In this document: piece by piece, positions 1 to 6,573 of the stretch
How the letters are laid out: the number at the start of each line of letters is the position of its first letter
Position numbering within the stretch: the stretch's first letter is position 1
NCBI GenBank assembly: GCA_964609695.1
Contig: CAZSSP010000044.1
Location: 1-12,317, forward strand
DNA: 12,317 nucleotides
Direction of reading: 5' to 3'
Origin: JAGNHS01 sp964609695
GTDB lineage: Bacteria > Bdellovibrionota > UBA2428
Translations under genes and position numbers: made by a program
The notes under the pieces: model-generated
What the model was told of the DNA's origin: nothing
Seen by the model: the letters and a program-made list of their open reading frames with translations, nothing else
Database searches by the model: none

Positions 1-1
1 G

Positions 2-589
2 ACTTTGGCTCTTTGGATGAGAGCTCTTATGTTGCCCGGAAAAATGTTTAAACAGCTAAAAGCACCGGGCCCCTCCAGTATGGTGAATGAAGATCAAGAG
101 ATTGTAGAAAATCGTGATAGGCAAATGCCAAATTCAGAAGTTCGTCCAATGGAATGGGGTTATGAGTTTCATGCCTCTGAATATTCTACGCTTCTTCATT
201 GGTGTTTAGGTGGGACTCTCACTTATTCCACTGTGATTTGGTTTTTAGCGCATTTGCCCCAATATTTTAATCAGGGTTTAGATCAGACGAGTATAACGCT
301 AGCCGCTTCTTTGATGCTCAATCAGGGCTTGGCTAAAATTGCGCAGTTACCGAAGTTGAAAAACATTCCTGGTCTTCGATTTTTTAGAAGCTACGGAATG
401 CTTAAGCATAGAGATCCTCAAATGGCAGAACAAATTATTCACCTTGTGAATTACATGGATGTTGAGGAAAGTGATTCTTCAAAAGTTTTATTGGGAATAG
501 TGGGTCAGGCTCACGTCGATGGAATCAGTGAGGAATTGCAAAAACAAGGACACTTCAAAGTTATTTATGAACATCCTGGGAAAAACTAG
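2..589 (+). CDS. Partial gene, C-terminal part of a TraB/GumN-like membrane protein
   Basis: The frame is open to the left edge, so the true start is probably outside the window. The first in-window start-like codon is a TTG at 5. About 195 residues are visible. Near the C-terminus, the run HRDPQMAEQI, followed some 25 residues later by LLGIVGQAHVDGI and then a Leu-Gly-containing stretch, resembles the end of TraB/PrgY/GumN-type proteins. In those families a conserved Arg-Asp/Asn...Met-Ala...Ile element precedes a VGxxHxxGI motif. Two hydrophobic stretches lie in the middle (around LLHWCLGGTLTYSTVIWFLA and SITLAASLML). The catalytic or substrate side of this family is poorly understood, so no function is assigned. 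The last 29 bases overlap the end of the convergent NlpC/P60 gene. The family match rests on pattern memory and on the C-terminal part only. Confidence 0.6.
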   Translation, partial: TLALWMRALMLPGKMFKQLKAPGPSSMVNEDQEIVENRDRQMPNSEVRPMEWGYEFHASEYSTLLHWCLGGTLTYSTVIWFLAHLPQYFNQGLDQTSITLAASLMLNQGLAKIAQLPKLKNIPGLRFFRSYGMLKHRDPQMAEQIIHLVNYMDVEESDSSKVLLGIVGQAHVDGISEELQKQGHFKVIYEHPGKN

Positions 590-1130
590 ATATCCAAGCG
601 TTTGTGAAACATTCGGGGCTTCTTTTATCGTAGTATGTTCCTTTTTCAAAACTGGCTTCTGCGACACCTGTTTTGGTGGATTGAGCCGTGATGAATTTCT
701 TAGGTTTTAAGCTAGTGATAATCCCAATGTGGTTGTTTTTGTGAACGATTGTTTTGGGAAAAAACACCACATCAGCTGGGAGCGCTTTGTTGCAATCAAT
801 ATTCATGTCGGCCTTCAATAATTCGTCATAGAAGTATTGAGATTGATTGATGTAGGGAATCTCCGTCAGTTCATTAATTTCTTCTAAATCGTAAGGCAGA
901 TTAAATTTTACTTCGCCTAATGCAGTTTTAAATATGTAATGAACAAAACCAGAGCAATCAAAAGCATCAGGCCCGCACTTGTCCCATATGTAAGGCTTGT
1001 TTTTTTGATCGAGAGCTAGTTTTACAATTTTTGATCTTAAATATTTTTCAGCAAGATAATTGGCTTGAAGTTCGGAATCGTGAGCATAAACATTGAAGCT
1101 TAGAAATAAGCAAAAAAATAAAGTTTTCAT
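561..1130 (-). CDS. Secreted NlpC/P60-family peptidase
   Basis: This encodes 189 residues with a signal peptide (MKTLFFCLFLSFNVYA, cleavage likely before HDS), so the product is exported. The NlpC/P60 core is clear. The nucleophile Cys59 sits in the motif DCSGF after a Tyr-Ile-Trp stretch, the catalytic His134 is in NNHIGIIT, and ADVVFF just before it is the usual strand. These enzymes are papain-like cysteine peptidases, typically cutting D-Glu to diamino-acid bonds or cross-links in peptidoglycan stem peptides, which suggests a role in wall remodelling or attack on prey or competitor walls. No separate wall-binding SH3 or LysM domain is present, so the protein is a bare catalytic domain with a long insert between the Cys and His blocks. 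The start at 1130 is preferred over the in-frame ATG at 1145. The latter is crowded by a stem-loop, whereas 1130 has a weak GGAA nine bases upstream. Its tail overlaps the convergent left-edge gene. Confidence 0.85.
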   Translation of the reverse strand: MKTLFFCLFLSFNVYAHDSELQANYLAEKYLRSKIVKLALDQKNKPYIWDKCGPDAFDCSGFVHYIFKTALGEVKFNLPYDLEEINELTEIPYINQSQYFYDELLKADMNIDCNKALPADVVFFPKTIVHKNNHIGIITSLKPKKFITAQSTKTGVAEASFEKGTYYDKRSPECFTNAWISSFSQDVHK

Positions 1131-1151
1131 TTTGAGAAGTTCCATGAATGA

Positions 1152-1180
1152 CTTAGTGGATTTATGAAAAATCCACTAAG
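1152..1180. repeat. 12-bp perfect inverted repeat (stem-loop) upstream of the NlpC/P60 gene
   Basis: CTTAGTGGATTT at 1152-1163 is the exact reverse complement of AAATCCACTAAG at 1169-1180, with a 5-base loop. It sits 25 bases after the stop of the small secreted-protein gene and 21 bases before the preferred NlpC/P60 start, on the strand transcribed through both. No U-tract follows on the minus strand, so it is not a classical intrinsic terminator. It could be an mRNA-processing or stability hairpin, an attenuating structure, or an operator. Confidence 0.6.
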
Positions 1181-1205
1181 CCTAAAAAGATAGTTGTTGT
1201 TTAAA

Positions 1206-1736
1206 TTAGTTTTGAGTGAAGAGCCAAAATGAACGATTGTCTTCGTCGTTTCCATCGAGAACAAGGCGTCGATCACTTCCACTTTCCACTAAAGCTAGAG
1301 CGCGTCCTTTTGGAATCTCTAAGGTGACGTGGTCTTTACGATCGCTCAATGTGAAAATGGATCCGGCTTTAGTGGTGCAAACTAATTTGATGGCATCTGC
1401 TTGTACGCAGCTTCCAGAATTTGTCCAAACGCTGGAATATTCTTTACCGCTTTTGACGTCGCGAATATAGGCTTCAATTTTAAAGCTTAAACCAGGGCCA
1501 GGGAAGTTTGCGATTCTAACTTCAATATAAGTGGGGATTTGTTTTTTATTCTTAATGAGGTGGGCGGCATCGTATTCGCGACTGATGACAATTTCTTCAG
1601 CATCGCTTTCGGCTGTGTAGCTGTAAGGAATTTCAACAGGCTTAGGCGTGACTATGCCGCTTTGTGCAAAAGTTCTGTTCGAAATACTAATGATAGCGAG
1701 GAGCGCTAGTGTAGATTTGAATTTTAAAAGTTTCAT
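1206..1736 (-). CDS. Small secreted protein of unknown function, paralogue A
   Basis: This encodes 176 residues with a signal peptide (about residues 1-24, cleavage FA|QSGIV). I do not recognise the family. The mature part reads like an all-beta domain: alternating hydrophobic strands such as YIEVRIANF and LSFKIEAYI, and two cysteines (110 and 120) ten residues apart that could form a disulfide in the periplasm. The C-terminus has a striking conserved block, RRLVLDGNDEDNRSFWLF, that is repeated in the neighbouring gene. A good ribosome site (AAGGA at 1744-1748, seven bases from the ATG) supports the start. The protein is closely related to the next gene upstream on the same strand and arose by tandem duplication. 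The two are probably co-transcribed, since only 51 bases separate them. Confidence 0.82.
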   Translation of the reverse strand: MKLLKFKSTLALLAIISISNRTFAQSGIVTPKPVEIPYSYTAESDAEEIVISREYDAAHLIKNKKQIPTYIEVRIANFPGPGLSFKIEAYIRDVKSGKEYSSVWTNSGSCVQADAIKLVCTTKAGSIFTLSDRKDHVTLEIPKGRALALVESGSDRRLVLDGNDEDNRSFWLFTQN

Positions 1737-1787
1737 TTTTTTATCCTTAAATAATTAAAGTTATATATATTTTTTATAGGGAATAGA

Positions 1788-2330
1788 TTATCGACCTTCG
1801 AAGAGCCAAAAAGATCGGTTGTCTTCGTCGTTGCCATCGAGAACGAGTCTTCTAGAGCTATTTTCTTCAACAAGTGCCAAAGCACGTCCCTTAGGTATTT
1901 CTAAAGTGATGTGATCTGTTTTTTGAGTCAAAGTAAAGAAGGATCCAGATGGGGTTGAGCAAGAAATTTTGAAGTCGTTTACAATGCTGCAATTTCCAGA
2001 ATTTATCCAACGATTTTCATAGACGGTACCTGTTTGGATATTGCGAATATAAGCAAACATTGTAAAAGTTAAACCTTCATAAGGAATGTTTGAAATTGTA
2101 ACATCAACGTATGTAAAAAATTGCTTTTTATTTTTAATCAAATGGGCGTCGTCATATTCTCGAGCCATATGGAAATCATCGCCTCGAGCAGGAATGATGC
2201 TTAGTCGTTCAACGCCGCTATTATAAGAGTTGGATCCGCCAACGATTCCACTTTGTGCAATGCCTGAGTCTGCAGCAAAAATAGCTGTTCCTAATATAAA
2301 AGAAGACATAAAAATATTGTTAAATTTCAT
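1788..2330 (-). CDS. Small secreted protein of unknown function, paralogue B
   Basis: This encodes 180 residues with a signal peptide (about 1-25, cleavage IA|QSGIV). It aligns along its whole mature length with the downstream paralogue. Shared features are AQSGIV after the signal sequence, REYD followed by AHLIKNKKQ, two cysteines ten residues apart (114 and 124), ITLEIPKGRALALVE, and the C-terminal block RRLVLDGNDEDNRSFWLF. The segment just after the signal peptide differs most (GGSNSYNSGVERLS here). A purine-rich AGGAAAGGG lies upstream of the ATG. No enzyme motif is visible. The conserved charged and aromatic tail and the Lys/Asn-rich AHLIKNKKQ loop look like binding surfaces, but that is speculation. 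It sits 94 bases downstream of glyQS and may have its own promoter. Confidence 0.82.
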   Translation of the reverse strand: MKFNNIFMSSFILGTAIFAADSGIAQSGIVGGSNSYNSGVERLSIIPARGDDFHMAREYDDAHLIKNKKQFFTYVDVTISNIPYEGLTFTMFAYIRNIQTGTVYENRWINSGNCSIVNDFKISCSTPSGSFFTLTQKTDHITLEIPKGRALALVEENSSRRLVLDGNDEDNRSFWLFEGR

Positions 2331-2424
2331 AGGTAGGTCCCTTTCCTCACCTTGGACTCATTAGTGTTTTAGAGAAGAGACTCGCAATATAAATTTAATA
2401 ATTCGTATAATGCTGTGCGTGCTA

Positions 2425-3741
2425 CTAAGAGAGTCCCTTTGTTAAATATTCATGCACTTTATCTAGCGCAACGCGCTCTTGTTTCATCGAATCTCTTTCG
2501 CGAATGGTGACCGCATTGTCTTTGGAGGTGTCAAAATCGAATGTGATGCAAAAGGGTGTTCCGATTTCATCTTGCCTTCTGTAGCGCTTTCCAATACTTC
2601 CGCTTTCATCGTATTGAACGGGCCAGCGTGCTTTGAGTTCGTTGTAAAGTTTTTCAGCAGGAGCAGCAATAGCCTCATCTTTTTGAAGGGGTAGTATCGC
2701 TGCTTTAACAGGAGCCACTTTGGGCGAAAATTTTAAGACAACTCGCTCATTATCTTTGTCGTCAAAATAAGAGTGACATAGAACGGCCAATAATGAGCGA
2801 TCGGCGCCCACAGAAGTTTCGATAATGTAGGGAATGTAGCGTTCATTGTTTCTCTTAGTGTCTACATAAGTTAAATTTTTTCGAGAAAACTCTTGGTGGC
2901 GTTTTAAGTCAAAGTCAGTTCGGTTGTGCACACCTTCAATTTCGTTCCATCCAAAAGGAAATTCATATTCAATATCGAAGGCTGACTTGGCATAGTGAGC
3001 TAACTCTCCTGGGCCATGAGGGTGCATTCGAAGTTTAGATTCATGAATTCCCATGTCTAGGTGCCATTTCCAGCGTTTTTCTTGCCAATATTTCATCCAT
3101 TTGTCGTCTTCGCTGGGATGAATAAAAAATTGCATTTCCATTTGTTCAAATTCTCGAGTACGAAAAATAAAATTTCCAGGGGTGATTTCATTTCGAAAAG
3201 CTTTACCTATTTGGCAAATTCCAAAAGGTATGTTTCTTCTCATAGACGTCGCGACGTTGTGAAAGTTGACGTAAATTCCTTGAGCGGTTTCAGGTCGCAT
3301 GAATACAGTGGCTGCGCTGTCTTCAACGGGGCCCATAAAGGTTTTGAACATAAGGTTAAAATTACGAGCTTCAGTGATGTCTAAACTGTCGCATTGAGGG
3401 CATATGATTTTCCCAGCATCGTTTTTTTCAGCTTTATCAGCGCGAAAGCGCGATTTGCATTTACGGCAATCCACAAGTGGGTCGGTAAAGTTTTCAACAT
3501 GGCCACTGGCTTCCCAAACTCTTGAGGCCATTAAAATAGAAGCATCGAGTCCTTCAACAGTGCCCTCGGACACCATGGAGTTCCACCAAAGATCTTTAAT
3601 ATTTCTTTTTAAACTCACTCCAAGTGGGCCGTAATCCCAGCAAGAGGCGAGTCCGCCATAAATCTCGGAGCTTTGAAAAATAAATCCGCGTCTTTTGCAC
3701 AAAGAGGTGATGTCTTGAAGGGAATCTTTTGGGCTTGCCAT
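2425..3741 (-). CDS. glyQS: Glycyl-tRNA synthetase, alpha2 (eukaryote/archaeal-like) type
   Basis: This encodes 438 residues, slightly shorter than the roughly 460 usual for the class II homodimeric bacterial enzyme. It charges tRNA-Gly with glycine in the cytoplasm. The N-terminal KRRGFIFQSSEIYGG and WDYGPLG blocks (residues 17-40) are hallmarks of this type. A zinc ribbon follows with Cys92, Cys95, Cys114 and Cys117. Motif 2 is seen as FRNEITPGNFIFRTREFEQM (182-201) and motif 3 as GADRSLLAVL (312-321). The C-terminal anticodon-binding domain begins near KVAPVKAAILPL (341). No glyQ/glyS heterotetramer genes are seen here. The ATG lacks a clear Shine-Dalgarno sequence. The gene is 41 bases downstream of the nitrilase-like gene on the same strand. 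Confidence 0.97.
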   Translation of the reverse strand: MASPKDSLQDITSLCKRRGFIFQSSEIYGGLASCWDYGPLGVSLKRNIKDLWWNSMVSEGTVEGLDASILMASRVWEASGHVENFTDPLVDCRKCKSRFRADKAEKNDAGKIICPQCDSLDITEARNFNLMFKTFMGPVEDSAATVFMRPETAQGIYVNFHNVATSMRRNIPFGICQIGKAFRNEITPGNFIFRTREFEQMEMQFFIHPSEDDKWMKYWQEKRWKWHLDMGIHESKLRMHPHGPGELAHYAKSAFDIEYEFPFGWNEIEGVHNRTDFDLKRHQEFSRKNLTYVDTKRNNERYIPYIIETSVGADRSLLAVLCHSYFDDKDNERVVLKFSPKVAPVKAAILPLQKDEAIAAPAEKLYNELKARWPVQYDESGSIGKRYRRQDEIGTPFCITFDFDTSKDNAVTIRERDSMKQERVALDKVHEYLTKGLS

Positions 3742-3782
3742 GGAGCTACTGTAAATCCCAGAAGGACGTTTTTCAAATTGAT

Positions 3783-4310
3783 TTAAACTTTAACAAGAGA
3801 AGGGTTTGTTTCCATTTTCAGGCTTCTCATCTCTCTTAACAAATCAAAATCTAAGCTTTTGCGAAGTCTGTGAAAGCCTTTTTTAAATATTTGAGTGCTT
3901 TGCTGGCGATTAGAGTCCTTAAATGGGCTTTGTGAAGGACAATAAAGGGAGAGAGCTCCTAAATTAAGATCGACAAGTTCTGAGTCAGCTTCTCCTAAAA
4001 GATGGCTTACACCCACAAAGGCACCTAATTCTACGGCACGAGCAGAGGCACAGCGATTGACACGTTCTACCCCCAGAATATTTTCGCAGGCGCTAGGAAC
4101 GACTATTAGATCTATATTTTCTTCCTTTAATCGCAAGCTTAATTCGGGAAATTCAATATCAAAACAAATGAGAACAGCGATGCGGAGATTNNNNNNNNNN
4201 NNNNNNNNNNNNNNNNNNNNNNNNNNNNNNNNNNNNNNNNNNNNNNNNNNNNNNNNNNNNNNNNNNNNNNNNNNNNNNNNNNNNNNNNNNAGTGTTATTT
4301 TTGAGGCCAT
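3783..4310 (-). CDS. Carbon-nitrogen hydrolase (nitrilase superfamily), interrupted by assembly gap
   Basis: The C-terminal 136 residues (3783-4190) are well supported. The nucleophile Cys lies in LICFDIEFPEL, followed by the strand IDLIVVPSA, then ERVNRCASARAVELGAFVGV and LYCPSQSPF. This pattern recalls the nitrilase half of YhcX-type GNAT-nitrilase proteins. Family members use a Glu-Lys-Cys triad to hydrolyse amides or nitriles. The Glu and Lys should lie upstream and are hidden by the 100-N gap. An ATG at 4310 overlaps the stop of the acetyltransferase gene by 16 bases and is the likely start, but continuity across the gap is not proven. In family members the Cys sits near residue 150. Here only about 48 codons precede it, so roughly 300 bases are probably missing beyond the 100 N. 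The substrate is unknown. Confidence 0.75.
   Translation of the reverse strand: MASKITXXXXXXXXXXXXXXXXXXXXXXXXXXXXXXXXXXNLRIAVLICFDIEFPELSLRLKEENIDLIVVPSACENILGVERVNRCASARAVELGAFVGVSHLLGEADSELVDLNLGALSLYCPSQSPFKDSNRQQSTQIFKKGFHRLRKSLDFDLLREMRSLKMETNPSLVKV
4191..4290. other. Assembly gap of 100 N
   Basis: There are exactly 100 undetermined bases, the conventional placeholder for a scaffold gap of unknown length. The gap removes most of the N-terminal half of the nitrilase-family gene. Because its true length is unknown, an open frame across it means nothing. Confidence 0.98.
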
Positions 4311-4900
4311 TCTTTTAACCAGAAAGTGAGGCTTTTGGGAGATTCCTGGGCTTCACCTATTTCCTTCCATGTAAATTGAGCTTGGAGTTCTGGATGTTTA
4401 GTATAGCCTTGTTTAATCCAAAACGTATCGAGAGGTTGATAGTGCGGAGGGCGACGAGGATGATCGGGGGAGCGGTTCACGGCACAGAAAGTGGTCCATT
4501 GGCTTCCTAATTTTTGGGCATGATCTTCTCGGAGTTTGAAAAATTCTTTTCCCAAACCTAATCCTCTGAGTTCAGGTAGCAGTAAACTTTCACCAAAATA
4601 ACAAACGTCATTCAAATTATAATGAGCGTCTTTGAAGGCTTTTTGAAGCTCAGCTCCTTCTTCGATTAACTTTAAGCATGTGGTGGCTCCAACGACGTCT
4701 TCATTTTTATTGAGGACTAAGACGATAAGACTGCTTGGAGATTTTAAATAGACGTCTAAGTATTTTCGTTCGTATTCCAAATCTCCTTCATAGAGATAAG
4801 GAAACTCGTTAAAGACTGTAATTCTGAGTTGGCCGAGTTTGTCTAACCATGGGCTCAATTCTTTTCCAGACATTGAAATTATTTTTAAGTTAGAACTCAT
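4295..4900 (-). CDS. GNAT-family N-acetyltransferase
   Basis: This encodes 201 residues. The acetyl-CoA-binding signature is visible as LLLPELRGLGLGKEFF (around residues 108-123), preceded by the beta-strand CYFGESL. A C-terminal segment has RRPPHYQPLDTFWIKQGY (about 149-166), then QFTWKEIGE and LTFWLKEW. This tail is typical of a GNAT subgroup that ends in an FxWKxIGE...FWxK pattern. The acceptor substrate is unknown. Its stop codon overlaps the start of the nitrilase-like gene, so the two proteins are probably made together. Related GNAT and nitrilase domains occur as a single fusion in YhcX-type proteins, so this looks like a split version of that partnership. No Shine-Dalgarno is evident before the ATG, and the upstream 65 bases are very AT-rich. 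Confidence 0.85.
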   Translation of the reverse strand: MSSNLKIISMSGKELSPWLDKLGQLRITVFNEFPYLYEGDLEYERKYLDVYLKSPSSLIVLVLNKNEDVVGATTCLKLIEEGAELQKAFKDAHYNLNDVCYFGESLLLPELRGLGLGKEFFKLREDHAQKLGSQWTTFCAVNRSPDHPRRPPHYQPLDTFWIKQGYTKHPELQAQFTWKEIGEAQESPKSLTFWLKEWPQK

Positions 4901-4965
4901 TAATATTAAATTTATATATTGAATTCACATAAGCTTCCACAGAGTTTAAGTTTTATATAAATCTT

Positions 4966-6573
4966 TTATTGGGTAGGGAGAAAGCGGCCCTCGATGGATT
5001 TTTCTTTCCACTCTTTTTCTTGTGGTAACTCTTGAAGGGCTATAAAGGGATCTCGGTTTTGGGCGATGACGTGTCCCAGAAATGCACTCACAAGGGCGCT
5101 GGCTTGCGAAGTTCCGTCTAATTCTATTTCAGGATATTGAGTGCAGCCGGTGCTCGATAAAATGTCTTCGCCAGGAGCGGCAAGATTCACAATCTCATTT
5201 GAAAAATTGCTGAAGGCACTCCATTGTCCGCTTCCAATTCCGTAGGAGGCGACTCTAATGATATTTGAAAATTTTAGAGAAGCGGGGAGCACTTCTTTGG
5301 CTTCTTTTCCGCTGAGAGAATCGCCAATGCCATCTATTCCACCGTTTCCTGCGCTCACAACGAATAGGGTCTTGGGGTGTTTGCTAATGAGGGCAGTCCA
5401 TGAAGCTTTCCAAGCTTCCATAATTTGAGTAGCCGCTTGTGCTGCTTGCAAATTGTTGAGTCCTTTTTCCTTGTAGTCGCTGAAGTTTTCATCCCAGGAG
5501 TCGCTGCTCGCCAATTGGACAATCTGCGCTTGTTGTTTAGAAATAACTGAGTCTACTTTGTCGAGCTCATTTTTAATATATGTTTTAATATAGTCTTCTG
5601 GATCAGGGAGCTTTTTGGGGTCCGGATGTCTTTGTGCCGCCATAAAAAATAGTTCGGAATCTTGAGGAGCATAATTTAAGAGCAATCCTAAAATATGATA
5701 GCCGTGAATGTCTTCTAAGGTTTTTTGAATTAAAATTTTTTCTTCGTTGTTTATTTTTTTTATTTTACCGTTAAGAAAATTGTTTAAGAAGTTGATGTTA
5801 TTAGAACAGATGCTTTCTTGAAGATCTTGTCTTTTGGAAGAGTCCCCTTGAAGAAAGTTGGCTTTTAATTGTGTTTTGAAGAAATCAAAATCAACGGGCA
5901 TATCGACTACAAGAATTTTAACTTTATTTAGGGATCCAATGTGAGGAGGCGTTCTTGCATCTATTATGTAAGAACTAATTCCAAAACCTAAATTGAATGC
6001 AAAATGAAGGGCGATGCAGCTGAGAATAAAACTTTGAGATCGTATATAGCCTAAGGCGAGGGCTAAAATGAAAGTGTAGGCGCCTTGGTAAAATATGAAA
6101 TTTCTAAATTCACTAGGGACTGCTTGTATAGAAAGCAAATGAGCCGTTGAAAACAGGAAACTTGTAATGAAAATGATTAGCTTTTTGCTCTTAAATAATT
6201 TTTCTAAAAGTATCCAGTGAGTCCATCGGAATAGACTTTCTTCTAAAATTGGAGCTATCAAAAGAAGCTGAAAAATAATGCTCAAAGATTGAATTCGAAT
6301 GGGCACAGGGCTGGGTGCAAAATATCGTGTGAGGGCGCCTAAGGATAGGATGATAACAAAGTATAAACTTAATTTTTGGGGACTCGATTTTTCAATTTTA
6401 AATTCAGATTTATATAAGAAAAGTATGAGCAGTACGTAGCTAAATTCGAGTCCGAAATTTAAAGTTAAGGGCATTTGCATCCACCACTCCGAGAAAATGA
6501 AGCGTGGTATTAGATAAAGGCCAAGAAGAATCAGAGCTTTGACTTTTATTTTATCGATGGTCATTGGTGTCAA
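4966..6573 (-). CDS. CPBP intramembrane protease fused to subtilisin-like (S8) serine protease
   Basis: This encodes 535 residues in one uninterrupted frame. Residues 1-203 hold about seven membrane helices and the three CPBP (Rce1/Abi-type glutamic protease) motifs: EESLFR at 111-116, FSTAH ending in His145, and HFAFN with His190 and Asn194. Residues 217-505 form an S8 peptidase domain. Asp224 is in ILVVDMPVD, His290 in HGYHILGLL (normally HGTHVAG), the oxyanion Asn410 in VVSAGN, and Ser489 in DGTSQAS, preceded by NLAAPGEDI. Spacing and order match subtilases, so both active sites look intact. No inhibitor prodomain or separate signal peptide is present. Positive charges (N-terminal KIKVK, KSEFKIEK, KSKK) suggest N-inside, which with seven helices would place the S8 domain in the periplasm; this is an inference. 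The start is either TTG at 6573, overlapping the sigma-factor TGA, or ATG at 6564. Either way translation is coupled to the sigma gene. The substrates are unknown. Confidence 0.88.
   Translation of the reverse strand: MTPMTIDKIKVKALILLGLYLIPRFIFSEWWMQMPLTLNFGLEFSYVLLILFLYKSEFKIEKSSPQKLSLYFVIILSLGALTRYFAPSPVPIRIQSLSIIFQLLLIAPILEESLFRWTHWILLEKLFKSKKLIIFITSFLFSTAHLLSIQAVPSEFRNFIFYQGAYTFILALALGYIRSQSFILSCIALHFAFNLGFGISSYIIDARTPPHIGSLNKVKILVVDMPVDFDFFKTQLKANFLQGDSSKRQDLQESICSNNINFLNNFLNGKIKKINNEEKILIQKTLEDIHGYHILGLLLNYAPQDSELFFMAAQRHPDPKKLPDPEDYIKTYIKNELDKVDSVISKQQAQIVQLASSDSWDENFSDYKEKGLNNLQAAQAATQIMEAWKASWTALISKHPKTLFVVSAGNGGIDGIGDSLSGKEAKEVLPASLKFSNIIRVASYGIGSGQWSAFSNFSNEIVNLAAPGEDILSSTGCTQYPEIELDGTSQASALVSAFLGHVIAQNRDPFIALQELPQEKEWKEKSIEGRFLPTQ

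Noticed and set aside
5..43. The translation from the TTG at 5 begins MALWMRALMLPG, reminiscent of the mammalian preproinsulin leader
   Set aside because: The likeness covers only a few residues, the true start is probably upstream of the window, and the remainder is a bacterial membrane protein. It is chance.
1152..1180. Stem-loop read as an intrinsic terminator
   Set aside because: No run of T follows the stem on the minus strand, and the plus strand has no gene ending nearby, so it is listed only as an inverted repeat.
2331..2424. Possible T-box or terminator linked to glyQS
   Set aside because: No specifier-loop structure or U-tract hairpin was seen, the spacer is downstream of glyQS rather than upstream, and the genome looks Gram-negative.
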